Of a stretch of 64,000 nucleotides of DNA, positions 1 to 11,200 are shown one piece after another; positions within the stretch are counted from its first letter, which is position 1, and every line of letters starts with the position of its first letter. The position numbers were made by a program, and so were the translations under genes. The DNA is taken from the NCBI GenBank assembly GCA_933228675.1, contig OW121742.1, positions 20,217,112 to 20,281,111 of the forward strand. The letters run 5' to 3'. Under the pieces are notes generated by a model, which made no database searches, was not told the origin of the DNA, and worked only from the letters and a program-made list of their open reading frames with translations. Source of the stretch: Stomorhina lunata. Taxonomy: Eukaryota; Arthropoda; Insecta; Diptera; Rhiniidae.

Positions 1-292
1 AAAATTGTCCATACAAAATTTTTAGAAAGCATTTTTTTTTTTTTTTGTATACAAATTTTAGATAAAACGTTTTTTGTATATTGCATTATCCTTTTATAAA
101 ACTTAAATTCGTTACGATTTAATTGTTCTTAAATAATAAATTACAAAAAAATCCAAACTGTCGCTTTAGCTTTACATCATTAGCTTCAATGCAAAATGAA
201 TTAACAATTTCAAAAACTACAAGTCATTCTATTAAACCAAAAAAATTCCACTACAAGAATTAAAAGAAATAATTTTACTACTTGTCACTTAC
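1..292 (-). other. Intron 1 of the gamma-glutamyl hydrolase gene
   Basis: AT-rich sequence after the exon donor at 292-291. I see no acceptor or coding exon before the window edge, so the intron continues beyond position 1. Confidence 0.6.
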
Positions 293-579
293 CAAATCGG
301 TACAACTCTGCCTCCAGCACCCTCAACGTACTTCACATACGAAGCCGCTAAATAACTGGTATAACTGTTATTGGGATATTTTCTTAGAACAAATGCTGAT
401 ACTTCCTGGGTTAAAATGCCTACAATTGGTGTAGGATTCTGATTGTCAATATTAACCAGGGGATTTTCATTTACATCCACATAAGTAGCACTTCTACCGG
501 ACACTATATCCGTGTAAACAAAAACTGCATATAGAACGACTAATAATACGTAATTTTTTTTGTCCATCATGGCCGGCAT
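293..579 (-). CDS. Gamma-glutamyl hydrolase, first coding exon (partial)
   Basis: Lysosomal or secreted cysteine peptidase family that removes poly-gamma-glutamate tails from folates. Only the N-terminal 95 residues are here: a hydrophobic signal peptide (about residues 9-28), then PIVGILTQE at 51-59 and YLAASYVKYVE followed by GAGGRVVPI, which are the family's hallmark opening strand and helix. The exon ends at 293 with a good donor (TG then GTAAGTG on the minus strand), in phase 2. The catalytic Cys and His lie in exons left of the window. Met1, Met4 and Met5 are all possible starts; I took the outermost. The preceding sequence holds a DRE-like ATCGAT (about 586-595). I infer nothing about activity because the active site is not visible. 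Confidence 0.85.
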
Positions 580-696
580 TCACGGACTCTATCGATGTGT
601 AATCAGTTGAGAATCGAAACAGGTACTGATTGCTAAAATAATTAAACGGCGTTTATTAAAGTGCTTAATAACAAAATAATAGTATTTGTTGTTTTT

Positions 697-1125
697 ATAC
701 CCTACATTATCAAAGGCGGAAAGGGTGTTATGTGTTTCTGTTTATGTATGTAACGTATTGAAATATTTTTCTTCAGTCCACAAGTGTGAACCGATTTCTT
801 CTAGTTTAGCTATACACACAAAACTTCGTTGGAAACGTCAAATTTAAGCCCCTTAGAGCCGACTTTTAAAACTCTCTTTAACAGTTCGAAAATCACAGAA
901 ACAATTAAAATTTTTTAAAAAATTGTAACATAAATTGATGTGCCAAACTTCATGACATTTGACTCAAGTTCTCATATCGGAACCACTGCCGAAAATGTCT
1001 TATATACATATTCTTGAGATGTTAACAAAATTGTTGACAATCTATCTACATTCGCCATCAGTGACGTAGGGTATCACATGGTCGCGCTTGACCAACAATA
1101 TAATACTTTCGTACTTGTTTATACA
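697..1125 (-). repeat. Dispersed 'ATACCCT' repeat, copy 1 (diverged)
   Basis: Read on the minus strand it opens with ACAAGTACGAAAGTAT, then a TTGGTCAAGC / CGACCATG / GATACCCTAC block, and it ends with a pyrimidine-rich ATACCCT-type border. The same order of blocks occurs at 1549-2092 and 36008-36740 on the plus strand and, truncated, at about 6486-6760. I do not recognise the family by name. It has no coding capacity, so it is a non-autonomous element. This is the most diverged of the four copies. Confidence 0.5.
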
Positions 1126-1548
1126 AGAGTTGAGGCTAACGAAATTCTCACTAGTTCTTTAGCATGACTATATGTCAGCACGATTTTTAGAATAATTTAG
1201 TGAAGAGATTTATTTTAAATGACTTTATCATATCAAGATTATTTTAACATTATAACAATTTAAGCTGTTTTGATTTTTTTTTTTTTTTGTGAAGTGGCAA
1301 AAAAATGTCACGAAATTCATCGCAATGATTTATTAAATAAAAACTAATGTTATTTTTCTTATAAGAATGATGATCTTGCGAAGAAACCAATAAGTCATTT
1401 TTGATTATGGGTACAAAAGAATCAGTAATTTTGAATGCCACCAGAGAAACGCAAATCGTTCTAATGCACAATTTCGTTAGAGCTTTTGCTCTACCGAAAA
1501 ATACCCGATTACCTTGAACCAAAAACAAAACAAACTTGAGCTTATTAA

Positions 1549-2092
1549 AAACAAGTAAGAAAGTGCTATAGTCGGTCAAGACCGACCATACGATACCCTT
1601 CACCAATAAGGTCAAAGGTGTTCTTTTTCCTGTATAAAGACAAATTTTTGCATAATTTTGCCATAATGCAAATATTTTCTCAACACTTATATATTTAAGC
1701 TGTTTCCGAAATTTGGACTTATATGAGAGCTAGGGTCAAATGTGGACCGATTATCTCGAAATTTGGCAGATTGATTACAGTTGTTACAAAAATTATGTAT
1801 GCAAAAAAAAACTTAAAGTTCGCATTATCTTCAGATTTAAGAGAATTTTAGTGATTTTTGTCTCATTCAGTGCGTTTTGACAGAAGAGTTTGTATGGGAG
1901 CTATGGTCAAATGTGGACCGATTTCAACGAAATTTGATACAGACGGACTGATATCGCTAAATCGACTCAGAAAGTGATTCTAAGCCTATTAGTATACTAA
2001 AAGGTGGGTCTAAGACAAATATTTCTATGAGTTACATACATCAGCACAAACTTATAATACCCTTTCCACCTATGGTGGTGGAGGGTATAAAT
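1549..2092 (+). repeat. Dispersed 'ATACCCT' repeat, copy 2
   Basis: It starts ACAAGTAAGAAAGTGCTATA, followed by GTCGGTCAAG and ACGATACCCTTCACC, and ends with CCACCTATGGTGGTGGAGGG then TATAAA. The ATACCCTTCACC near the start and GGTGGAGGGTAT at the end are inverted relative to each other. The body contains GTATGGGAGCTATGGTCAAA. The copy at 36008-36740 shares all these blocks in order. A 121-codon frame on the minus strand at 1250-1615 is part of repeat and flanking sequence and has no protein-like composition. Confidence 0.65.
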
Positions 2093-2329
2093 ACAAATTT
2101 ATACCCAGTAGTTCGAAATTAATAGACCGTCATCAAAAATAGGAAAGTGTGTAATAAACATTACTTCATCCAATTTTGGTTTTTGATGTCATTAGTAAAA
2201 CTAAGTAATTCCCATGTATACAATATTAATTTAAGCTCAATAGAGACAAGGTTTACTCTTAACTGCTAACGTAATAGTTTAGTTCACATTCCTAGGGTTA
2301 GTTAGTTTTACCAACAAGTCGATTACCTA

Positions 2330-2620
2330 TGGATTCCAAACAAGGACTGCCACTTCTGCAATATTTTTAAAAGTATCTTGGTTACAACAACAATATTATA
2401 TAACATTTCCAGGAACTTAAGTCATCAGTTGTACTATTTCCAAAGCTCTTGTAGGTCAACTTTCTGAAGCCCCAACGACCATTGGCTAAGACCAACTGTT
2501 CCCGCGGCAGTCGGTTCTTCGTACCCGAACGACTCGGAGATCTTAGGAATTTGACCAAGAACTGCCACTTCTGCAATATTAGCAATAATATCGCAGTTAT
2601 TACAACAACAACCTACTGTG
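2330..2620. repeat. Unclassified dispersed repeat, shared with 33330-33450
   Basis: The stretch with CGACTCGGAGATCTTAGGAA, AAGAACTGCCACTTCTGCAA and ATCGCAGTTATTACAACAAC is matched at 33340-33445 by CGACTCGGAAATCTCAGAA, GAAGAACTGCAACTTTTGC and ATCACAGTTATCACAACAAC. The GACTGCCACTTCTGCAATAT piece also occurs a second time nearby at about 2345. Open frames exist on both strands here but none looks like a known protein. It could be the leader of a retroelement; I cannot place it. Confidence 0.45.
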
Positions 2621-3292
2621 GTACCCCATTTTTCAACTGTGAACAATTCATATTAATTGAAATTTTATATCATTACATTGGATCTATTAACTAATTTTGA
2701 ACAGCCAGACACAAACTTATACTTACACACATAAGTTTAATAATATTATTTATCAGCATAAAATAACGAGCATGAAAACTCAATAATTAAACGATTTTTA
2801 AGAGTTCCACAATTGCTGTTATTTAATTTAAATAATGTATAATGACAATAATCGTAAGAAAATGAAAAAAAAACCCACTTTACAAATCTTTAAATAAATT
2901 AAAGCACTTACACGTGAAAGTAAAACTAAATTAACAAAACAAGAATTTAGTAGCGAATTATTAACTCAAAGCAAAGAGAGAGAAAATGTTAGAGAGAGAG
3001 AGAGCAAAAAAACAATAACAAAAACAGCTGACAAATTATGATGTTTACCTTTTGCACAAACCGTTAAAAAACAAATTTTGTAAAACAAAACTAGAAAATT
3101 GTTGAAGAGGGCAAAAAAGAACATTAACAAAAACATCTGACGAATTATGATGTTTACTTTTTGCACTAAACCGTTATTAAAAAAAAATTAAACAAAAAAG
3201 ACAAACAAATATGTACGTTAGGGGAATTTTAATTTAAATTTATTTTTTTTTTTGGGGGTTATTGCAAAATTTTAGATATTTATTTAAATTTT

Positions 3293-3427
3293 AGCTGTGT
3301 TCCAGAACTACCAATACTGTACAATATTGTATAAGTTTTAATCAGAAACTACAGGAAAGTGTTCCTGTACTGAAAAAAATGGCTTAATTGTAATTTCTGG
3401 TTAAAAATTGTGTTCTGGAACACAGCT
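3293..3427 (-). mobile_element. MITE with AGCTGTGTTCCAGAAC termini, shortened copy
   Basis: Inverted-repeat element of 135 bp beginning AGCTGTGTTCCAGAACTACC and ending GTTCTGGAACACAGCT. It matches the reverse complement of the fuller copy at 16859-17018, but the terminal arm at 3427 has lost about 22 bp (the part that reads ACAATATTGTACAGTATTGG in the other copy). It encodes nothing. By its hairpin structure it is a non-autonomous DNA transposon. Confidence 0.75.
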
Positions 3428-3449
3428 TAAAAAGTAAACTACAGGAATT

Positions 3450-4058
3450 ACATATCGTCACCTAAAAGACGAAATAACCTATCTACAGTTTTCAAAAGTT
3501 TGCAGGAGAGGGAAAAACGTTATAAAATTGGAACTATCTGCAATATTTAAACGAAAATTATGTATTTAGATTAAAATTAAACCAGAAATATATATCGGTG
3601 GAAAAAATTTTGTTTTTCTAAAAACAGCTTGTGTTATGTCACTTAGGGTATTTGGAATTGCAAAAATCTGAAACCAAATAACCTATGTATCTGCTAACCT
3701 ACTAATTAGTATGAATAAATCAAATTTTTTATACATATAAATATTATATAAATTAAATAATAACAGTTATAATTTCTTTTACTGGTTTAAGCAAATGAAA
3801 GTAGTTAATGATTTTTTAAATTACACTATGCAACAAAATTAATTATTATCGCTATTTTTGATGATTTAGTTTTATCTTTTTTAAGGGCGTAACGGTACTC
3901 TACGAACAAAAACTGTAATTATTTGGTCATTTGTGATATTAGATGTTCAAAATTTTGCACAGATATACGTTATGATATAGAGAATAATAATCCATAAAAA
4001 AACTCAATTTCGAAATTTTTACAGATAGGTTATTTGGTCTTTAAGATGACGATATTTA
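3450..4058. mobile_element. Inverted-repeat transposon next to Hsc20
   Basis: The left end ATATCGTCACCTAAAAGACG then AAATAACCTATCT is repeated inverted at the right end (reverse complement ATATCGTCATCTTAAAGACC then AAATAACCTATCT). Element size is about 609 bp, with terminal repeats near 38 bp. An internal AAACCAAATAACCTATG at about 3672 resembles the termini again. There is no coding frame. It ends 34 bp beyond the Hsc20 stop codon, so the Hsc20 3' UTR probably runs into it. Confidence 0.65.
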
Positions 4059-4091
4059 CTCAATTAAAATTTTTTGTGCTTTGACATTATT

Positions 4092-5017
4092 TCAGCTACT
4101 TAACAGCTTTTGTAGCTTATTTTTAATAGTTTTTTGTATACTTATTAAATATTTCATTTCAACCAAGACCGATTTAGCATTTTCCAAGTTATTTTCTCCA
4201 AAAGCCTTCGCTAAAGATTTCACTTTGTCCTGCAGTTCCTGTATTAAACGTTCATTTATTGCATCTAATTCTTCTTTGCTAGAGGCATCCTCAACTTCTT
4301 CATTGCGTTCCATCATATCCATTAAAAATGCCTTGTTAAGAGCACTATTGTCCTGGGGTATCTGCAGGCCATTCAACTCTAATAAATACTGGCCACGTTC
4401 TATGGGTATAGATAAAGTTTTGTAGGCCTTATTGATCAAAGAACTCCAATCTGCTGAATTAGTCTGTTCCCGGGAAGATCTGTAATAAGGTATGTTATCT
4501 TAAATGAAATTAAAAATTGCATATTTTTTACAACTAACTTGTTGCTAAATTTATCTGGATGCACCACAGTCTGAAGTTGACGAAAACGTTTTGTGAGAGC
4601 CTGAGTATCAAGATCAAATGTTTGGGGAAAATTCAAGAGATTAAAGTAGTTCTGCAATAAAACAAATTGAAAATAATAAGACAATTTTGAAAATGTACCA
4701 GTTTCTACACCTACAATCCCCGTATTAACGTCTTGCAATTGACCACAATGTTGGCATACCATAACTGCCTGTTCCCCTTGTTTTTGATCCTTTTTACAAT
4801 GCCAACATTGCCCAGCCTTGGCAGACTTTGCAGGAGCATAACCACGTTTTTGTTGATTTGCTAAATTATTAAAAATATTTTCCTTGATGACTTCTCCTTC
4901 TAGTGCTAAATATGGTCTCGTTTGTGCGCTGGTTGTAAATATAAACCTATGTTGGTGCACATGGCTTTCTTTGAGGTTTTTTAAATATACGCAACTAAGT
5001 CTGGACAGTCGTCTCAT
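4092..5017 (-). CDS. Hsc20: Hsc20/HSCB, mitochondrial Fe-S cluster J-protein co-chaperone
   Basis: J-domain co-chaperone that delivers the ISCU scaffold to mitochondrial Hsp70 during Fe-S cluster assembly. I join exons 4715-5017, 4539-4651 and 4092-4479 (267 aa); the introns of 63 and 59 bp have GTAGGT/GTTAGT donors and TTGCAG/TTACAG acceptors. The N-terminus is basic, as for mitochondrial targeting. A zinc-binding-type CxxC pair lies at Cys71/74 and Cys88/91, as in animal HSCB. The J-domain starts at about residue 102, with the essential HPD at 132-134. After the second intron come the NKAYKTL helix and the C-terminal three-helix ISCU-binding part (ERGQYLLELNG onward). Length is normal for the family. 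It is transcribed divergently from the wac-like gene, 334 bp apart. Confidence 0.9.
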
Positions 5018-5351
5018 TATTTAAACAAAATTTATTTTAAAATATTAACAAATTTAAGATATTTATTATCTAACAATAGATAATGCAAAATGAAATGTGA
5101 AAGCCGGTCAAAACAAAGCTGATAATCAGCTGTTGTCAATAGTAGTTTTTGAATGTTGCCAATCTAAGGAACATGACAAAAACGAGCGTTTTTGTTATGT
5201 GTAAACACTTTTTATGGCAACACAATCATAATTTGAAAATTCGTATGGTAACATAGGTTTGAAAGCAATATGGCAACTCAAGTTAATAAAGCGCTTTTTG
5301 CAAATACGTATTTCTTTTTCTACAATTTATTAAAAGTTTTTGAAATCTAAA
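5018..5351. promoter_or_regulatory. Shared divergent promoter region, Hsc20 / wac-like gene
   Basis: This 334-bp gap separates two start codons pointing away from each other, so it most likely holds both promoters. It contains AGATAATGC-type and CAGCTG palindromes (GATAATCAGCTGTTGTC at about 5120) but no convincing TATA box. The assignment rests on gene arrangement, not on a recognised factor site. Confidence 0.45.
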
Positions 5352-7122
5352 ATGGGTATTCAAACTAATCTTTAAAAAATTCATTAAATATATTTTCATA
5401 TTTTCTCTATTTCCAGATCCTTTGTTACTTTCCGAAGAAATCAAACAACTCAAACGTTTAAGTGAGTATGATATTGCAAGTTTTGTCTTACATTTTTAAG
5501 GTTATTTGCTCTAGGAGAATTTTACGAAGACCAACTGAAATCTGTGGGCATAGAAATGTGTGATCTAGGAGATGATATACACAACTCACTTGATCAAGCA
5601 GTGGAACTTCAACGCATTACAAATTTACAGGATATGCGTCTTTCGAATCTACAAACTTTCTATTACAAAAAGAAAAAGGAGCACTTGGAAAACAAAGCCA
5701 TCATTACCCAACTTGAGAATGAAATCAAGAAGCAACAGCAAGAATTGGAAAAAGAACAAAATGAATGTAACTTATTAGAAAAGTAAGTAGGGATAATTGT
5801 GAAATTTAATACTAACAATTTTCTGAGCAAAGATTAATTTTTATGCAGGTTTACAACATCAATTAACAAACGTCTGGTATCTGATGCTCAAATGCAAAGC
5901 TCAAGGCTTGAAATAGAAGCCAGCATGAAAAAATTACAAGAACACTTGGTAAGTAATTATATATTACGCAGATTTGTTGGTGAATGGAAGATGGAACACT
6001 ATAACATTAAGAAGTTCTGATAGGAATCTTAAAAAAGAGATTAAAAGACAATATTTCTGCAGTTCAGTGTTTAGTCGTTTTTCAATTTATTTCCCAATTT
6101 GTAATTGTGTCTATCTAATCACTCGATTTTGAGTAGTTTTTCAACATTAATCTTCTCAGAGATTTCCTAGTAAAAATTTTTATTAATATTTAGTGAACTC
6201 GCGATCTTTTCGCTGTCCGAATTTTCTGGGTTTGCCACTCAAGAATTTTATTGGGAATTTTTTTTCTGGTTTTTGAAAATAGATTGGTTCATCGTGACAT
6301 AAAAATCTCGGTCCGAAAGTTAGGAAAAGTCTGCCAGTAAGTGCGTTTCTTTCTTTAGTTAATGGCGATCTGGAACTATGTGAACATTATATGATTTCAG
6401 ACCACAAAAGTGTTAGAGAATTTAACAGCACAATAAGAGTTTCCAAAAGAAGTGTTGAGCTTTACCAATCTAGATAAGTTATTTTTTATACCTTATCTAG
6501 ATTATGGTAACGTAATTTTTTTTTATAGGAATCGGCCCGTATTTGACCATAAACTCCCATACAAGACGCACACTTCTTAAAAGTCTTAAAATACACACAA
6601 AATAGCAAAAGAAATCCTCTAAATTTAAAGATAACTCAATAATTTTTTTTTTTTTTTGGCCAAAAATTTTCCTAAATAAGTACTTTGAAAACTAAAACCC
6701 ATAATCAAAACAATTGGTCCACATTTGACCCTAGCTACTATATCATACTCCCTGCCGTAAATGTATTTAAATCCTGAAGTTTTGAAAAAAAAATAGCACA
6801 GATATGTATTAAGAAAAACTTGAAGATGTTTGGCATATTTGCCATTAGAATGTCTTTATCGCTGCGTTATAATTTTCAATCTAGGGTCTCTCTTGGATCT
6901 TTCAGTCTTTATTTAAGATTCTAAAAAAGCCAATTGTTTAAACTTCCAACTTCATTCCTTCCAATTCAATTTTTACTTATTTTTAAAGAATTTTTTAATA
7001 TTTAATGTTCTATATTCTTTCAGGATTCCTTGGATATACCAGAAGACTTCAATATAGATGAGTTAATAAAAAAAGTGGAGTTATTAAAAAATGAAAAATT
7101 GAAAGAGAAAAAGGAATTTTAG
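5352..7122 (+). CDS. wac: HAUS1/wac-like augmin subunit, small coiled-coil protein
   Basis: Probably the augmin subunit HAUS1 (fly wee Augmin), which helps recruit gamma-tubulin to spindle microtubules. I join 5352-5355, 5417-5461, 5515-5782, 5849-5948 and 7024-7122, giving 171 aa, close to the roughly 164 aa I recall for fly Wac. It begins MDPLLLSEEIKQLKRL and is almost wholly coiled-coil. The C-terminal LQEHLDSLDIPEDFNID then ELIKKVELLKN follows the spacing of the HAUS1 C-terminus. The first exon codes only ATG+G; the upstream ATG at 5270 does not splice in frame. Intron 4 (1,074 bp) holds a repeat fragment. AATAAA occurs just after the stop (7123 and 7134). The exon chain is well supported. 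The name rests on length and pattern only. Confidence 0.6.
6486..6760 (-). repeat. Dispersed 'ATACCCT' repeat, copy 3 (partial, in wac intron 4)
   Basis: On the plus strand ATTTGACCATAAACTCCCAT then ACAAGACGCAC, followed downstream by GGTCCACATTTGACCCTAGC, is the reverse complement of the body of copies 2 and 4. The border is degenerate (TATACCTTATCTAGATTATG). It is an insertion in the longest intron of the wac-like gene. Confidence 0.5.
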
Positions 7123-8264
7123 AATAAAACAAAAATAAACTCGTTATTGGTTTTTGTCTTCACTAAAACTGTTGGAAAATTTGGTACTTAAGCCAAGACC
7201 AGCGAGGTTGGATATTTTAGTATTTTTTTATTTCTACAACATGGTTGAAAATTTTAGTACTCATGGTTTACGTCTCAACTACACTAAAAAATAAACCCTT
7301 GCTGCTGAATTCTGTTCACCTGGTAATTCGTAAAAAAAACCAAAGCACCACCAAAAAACGATTAAGGAAAAAATAACCGAAACTAGAGGAGTCCGCCCCA
7401 TTTTTAGTAAATAAAAAAACATCAATCACTGTTTTTGTTTTATATTTTCAATATTAATTACATCGTGTATTTTTTCTTGAAATTATGTTTTTAAAAAATG
7501 ACAAAATATATTATTTATATATGAAATATTTATAATTTTCCTTAATAAAAAATGTTTTATCATCATAATCTAAAAAAAATAGAAAAATATAAAGGGAACG
7601 TAAGGCGAAATAAATGATTTTTGTTTAAAGGATAAATACAATTAACAAGTATTTGAAAGCAAAATATATATTGAAAGCAAAATGAAAAAGAAATGTATTT
7701 AGTTTTAGTCGTTTGTTGTTGTTATAATTTAATAATAGTTAACTTGAAGAAAGCGGTATATATATTTGAATATATTTTGTTGATAATTTGAAAAATGTGT
7801 TCCTCATATATTAGCTTAGAGCATTGATCCTACACACGTCCGTATAGATTAATTTTCTCAAGTTTTTTTTTTATAATTTTTATGTTGTATAAAAAGGAAT
7901 TTTTTCGTTCTAAATTTGTTGTTGATTGATTGCTGAGTTGCGTTTTTGTGTTGGTGTTTTCTGACATTTTTGTTGTTGTTTGTTATTATAGTATTTAACT
8001 TATTTTATTGGAAGCTTGTAAAACACGATTCAATTTCATATTTTTTGTTGTTAATGTTTTATATAAACCTCTACCATATTTTAAAGTTCTTCTGTTTTAA
8101 GGGATTTTTTGTTTTGTTTTTTTTTTCATTCATAATAAAATTTATTTTTTCAATTATTCTTTTCGTGTATTGTTGTTGTTTGTTGTAGATGTTGTTGTTT
8201 TAAAGGGCGGGTATGTGGCAGACAAACATTCAACTTTAGCTAAATGCGCACGAAAAATGCGTTT
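7123..8264. other. Convergent 3' flanks of wac-like gene and Tudor-SN
   Basis: The wac-like gene ends at 7122 and Tudor-SN at 8265, pointing at each other. The stretch nearest 8265 is T- and TTG-rich on the plus strand, as expected for an A-rich Tudor-SN 3' UTR, while 7130-7440 is slightly more balanced. I see no third gene. The 80-codon frame at 7946-8188 is low-complexity Phe/Leu antisense to the presumed UTR. Confidence 0.5.
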
Positions 8265-11200
8265 TTAGCGGCTGAATTCAGGCGCATCGTCTTGTGTAAT
8301 GTCACCGTATTTCCAAATGGCTAAATGAGCATTTAAGGCAGCTTGTTGGGCAGCTTTGTATTGGTCAATCAATTCTCTAAGTTTGCGTTCGCTACGCTTT
8401 TCAACCAACACTAGACCATCAGCCACCAATTGTTTACCAATATCGATATTGGTAGAAGGATCATGGATGGTGGCAAGGGAAGGACCGGTGCCAGATTTCA
8501 TTTCAATATTAATTTGAACCTTACGATTGAGAACATCCTCAGCGAAGGCACGTATAGCTTCTTCCTTATCTTCGTTGTCCGAAGGCAGTTGAATCAAAGC
8601 TAAAGCATATTCGGTAGCGAAAGGTCTTTCGCTGCTGAAGCCAGCTGGCAAAGCGGCCAAACGGGTAAATGGTACAACCTAAAACAAAAATAACAATAAA
8701 AAATTAGTAATGAAAATTAATCACAAAAATAAAATATTTTAGTTGGATGGTTTTGTAGATCTTTTTTCATCTTGAAACAGAAATTACGATGGCCCTCATA
8801 TATCGAATGCCTTCGAAACGAAACAAAGCCGCCGCAAAAGTTTCCAATAGACAACTTTAAAAAAATATTAAAGTCAAATCATCCACTCCAGACTTGGGTT
8901 TTGTTTACAGTGTTTCTAACAACAATCATAATGATATTTGAGTTTAAGTTCATGACAAACTTTAGTCAAACGTTAAAGCTTCGTGGAAAAGTGAAAAAAG
9001 ATCTTAATTTGATTTAGCAAACTTATGACTCATGCGTTTCACTTTTAGCCGGAAACGGATCTAAGGAGCTTGCAGGCAGTATTCATTCAATTCATAATAA
9101 AAAATATATAATAAATTCTTACCTCCTTGTTGCCGTAGTCGATGTACAGAACAGTAGCATTACCATCTTGAACACGTTCAACTTTAGCGCGATACCATTG
9201 ATTGTCGGCAGAGAATTGAGAGGCACACAAATCACCACGTTTGGGAGTGTAGGCGCCAGCAATTGGTGGATTGGATTGGAAGTCAGTATGCAATTTGGCC
9301 ATCAAATTATCCAATTTGGAACCATTGGCACATGATTGAGCATAGAAAGACAAGGTTTCGGTAATTTCAGTGACAATGACATCCTCCAAGTTAACTTTAC
9401 GTTCAGCGGGAGCTTTGTCCTCCTTCTCTTCAACAACGGGTGTTTCCTCAACCACTTGTTCGACATAGTTGGCCCAAATATTTTTCTTGGCAGCCTTGGC
9501 ACGATCTTCAGCAGCCTTGAGTTGGCGGTAATATTCGGATTTTTCGGCACTAAAGTGAACTTCAGCAAGACCTTCTTCTACGAGAGCAACCGACAAGTTG
9601 ACATTAGTGTCGGTCCACAACCAACCAATTACAGATGTTCCATTTTTATCGGTGGTATCAATGTGCACGGAAACATCACGTTGTAATACACGATCGCGGG
9701 TAAATGTCAAGGCTTCATCACCGTAGGGTTCACCCTCTTGGGCTGGAACACCATTCAGGGCTGGACGAGATGAACGAGGGCAGGAAATGCCAGCCAACAG
9801 GAAAGTGACCAAGCAACTATCCTTGGGTACGAAAAGACGAAGGCGGGAACCGCTGGCTACGAATTCAACAATACCCTCAGTACGCAAAGCACGTTGCCAG
9901 GAAGGTAAATATTGTACCTTGATGCGGGAATGGTCGACGGTAAGATCATTGACGCGAAGAGTGGCGGTATCTTTTTTGCCATTCATGCCCTTTTGACCCT
10001 TAATAGCTTGGTTTTCAGCAGCAAACAATTGATCATAGCAAGACGAGCGTTGATCATCATCTTGACGATAACGGACAACAGAAGCCAAACCCTTAGCTAC
10101 CATGGCTTCGGCAACATTTTGGCCGCCAATGAGTACGGTATAACAGTACTTTTCGGGGAAGTTATCGCGGGCAGGCGAGACATAATCTAAAACGCATTGA
10201 ACCTTCTTGTTGATCAATTTCTTACGCAAAAATTCACGAGCTTCAAACATGAAGGGAATTTCATAAAGAGGTCTGAAGTTTTTAGGACGTGGAGGAGCCT
10301 TTACAACTTCTTCGCCATCATTGCCGAAAACGGCACGATTGTCACGTGGTGGGCGAATGGAAGAGAAGAAGACTTTCTTAATTTGACCATTAGGAAGTTT
10401 GACATTAATGGCATCACCATTAAACACTTCAACTACGGTACCAGTGAAGTCTTTTTCCTTAGTATTAAAGGTAGGAGCATTAGATTTATAATCATGCCAT
10501 AAACGCAAACGTTTCTCCTTGGCTACACGTTCAGCTGCCCTAAGTTTTTCGGCACCTAAAAGTAGTATAAAAATTTAAATTGAATAAGGGAATCAAAATA
10601 AGCAAAAATTAAAGTATGAAATTAAATATAAATGTTGCCGGGGTGAAATGATTTAGAAGTCTACAAAACAAAACTTTTAAATCTTGGAATCCGCCATTTT
10701 GTTATAGCACATTTTGGTTTCAACTCAAAGTCTTATTAAGAATTTAACTCAAATAACTTTCAGTAAAACCAAAACATGCACAAGGATACTTTAGATTGAT
10801 AATAAAAAACTTAATATAAATTAACAAAATGTACACAACGTTTACTAATGTTAATGCTGAAGTTTAAAACAGCAAGAACACCTTGAAACTGTCCTACATA
10901 TGTTAATATGGCATCGTAGTTTCCAACACTAAAAATGGTTCATTAATTTTAACATTGAGATCGAGATGCCAATTCTAAATCTATTTAAATAATTATAGAG
11001 AAACCGTTTTTGAAACTTACCTCCTTTCATCAAAGCCATGGACCAATCAACACATCTGGCTAAACCTTCACGCAACAAAGACTCAGCAATGTTACCTTTA
11101 GGATGGATGATGGTACCAATGAAATTGGCATTATTGACAGACTCCAAACGGATCTCAACCTCACGTTGCAACAAACGTGTCTCAACGTAGTAGCGAGCTT

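Larger units (their letters stand above)
580..4091. other. Gene-free interval with transposon fragments
   Basis: Between the gamma-glutamyl hydrolase start and the Hsc20 stop I see no protein-coding exon. It contains the repeats listed separately, a GA-rich low-complexity stretch at about 2970-3005, and two near-repeats around 3030-3175 (both with ATTATGATGTTTAC and TTTGCAC). The many small open frames have composition typical of AT-rich noncoding DNA. Confidence 0.55.

Noticed and set aside
9302..10502. Several long frames on both strands over Tudor-SN exons
   Set aside because: They are shadows of the real Tudor-SN reading frame, which is supported by family motifs and splice phases.
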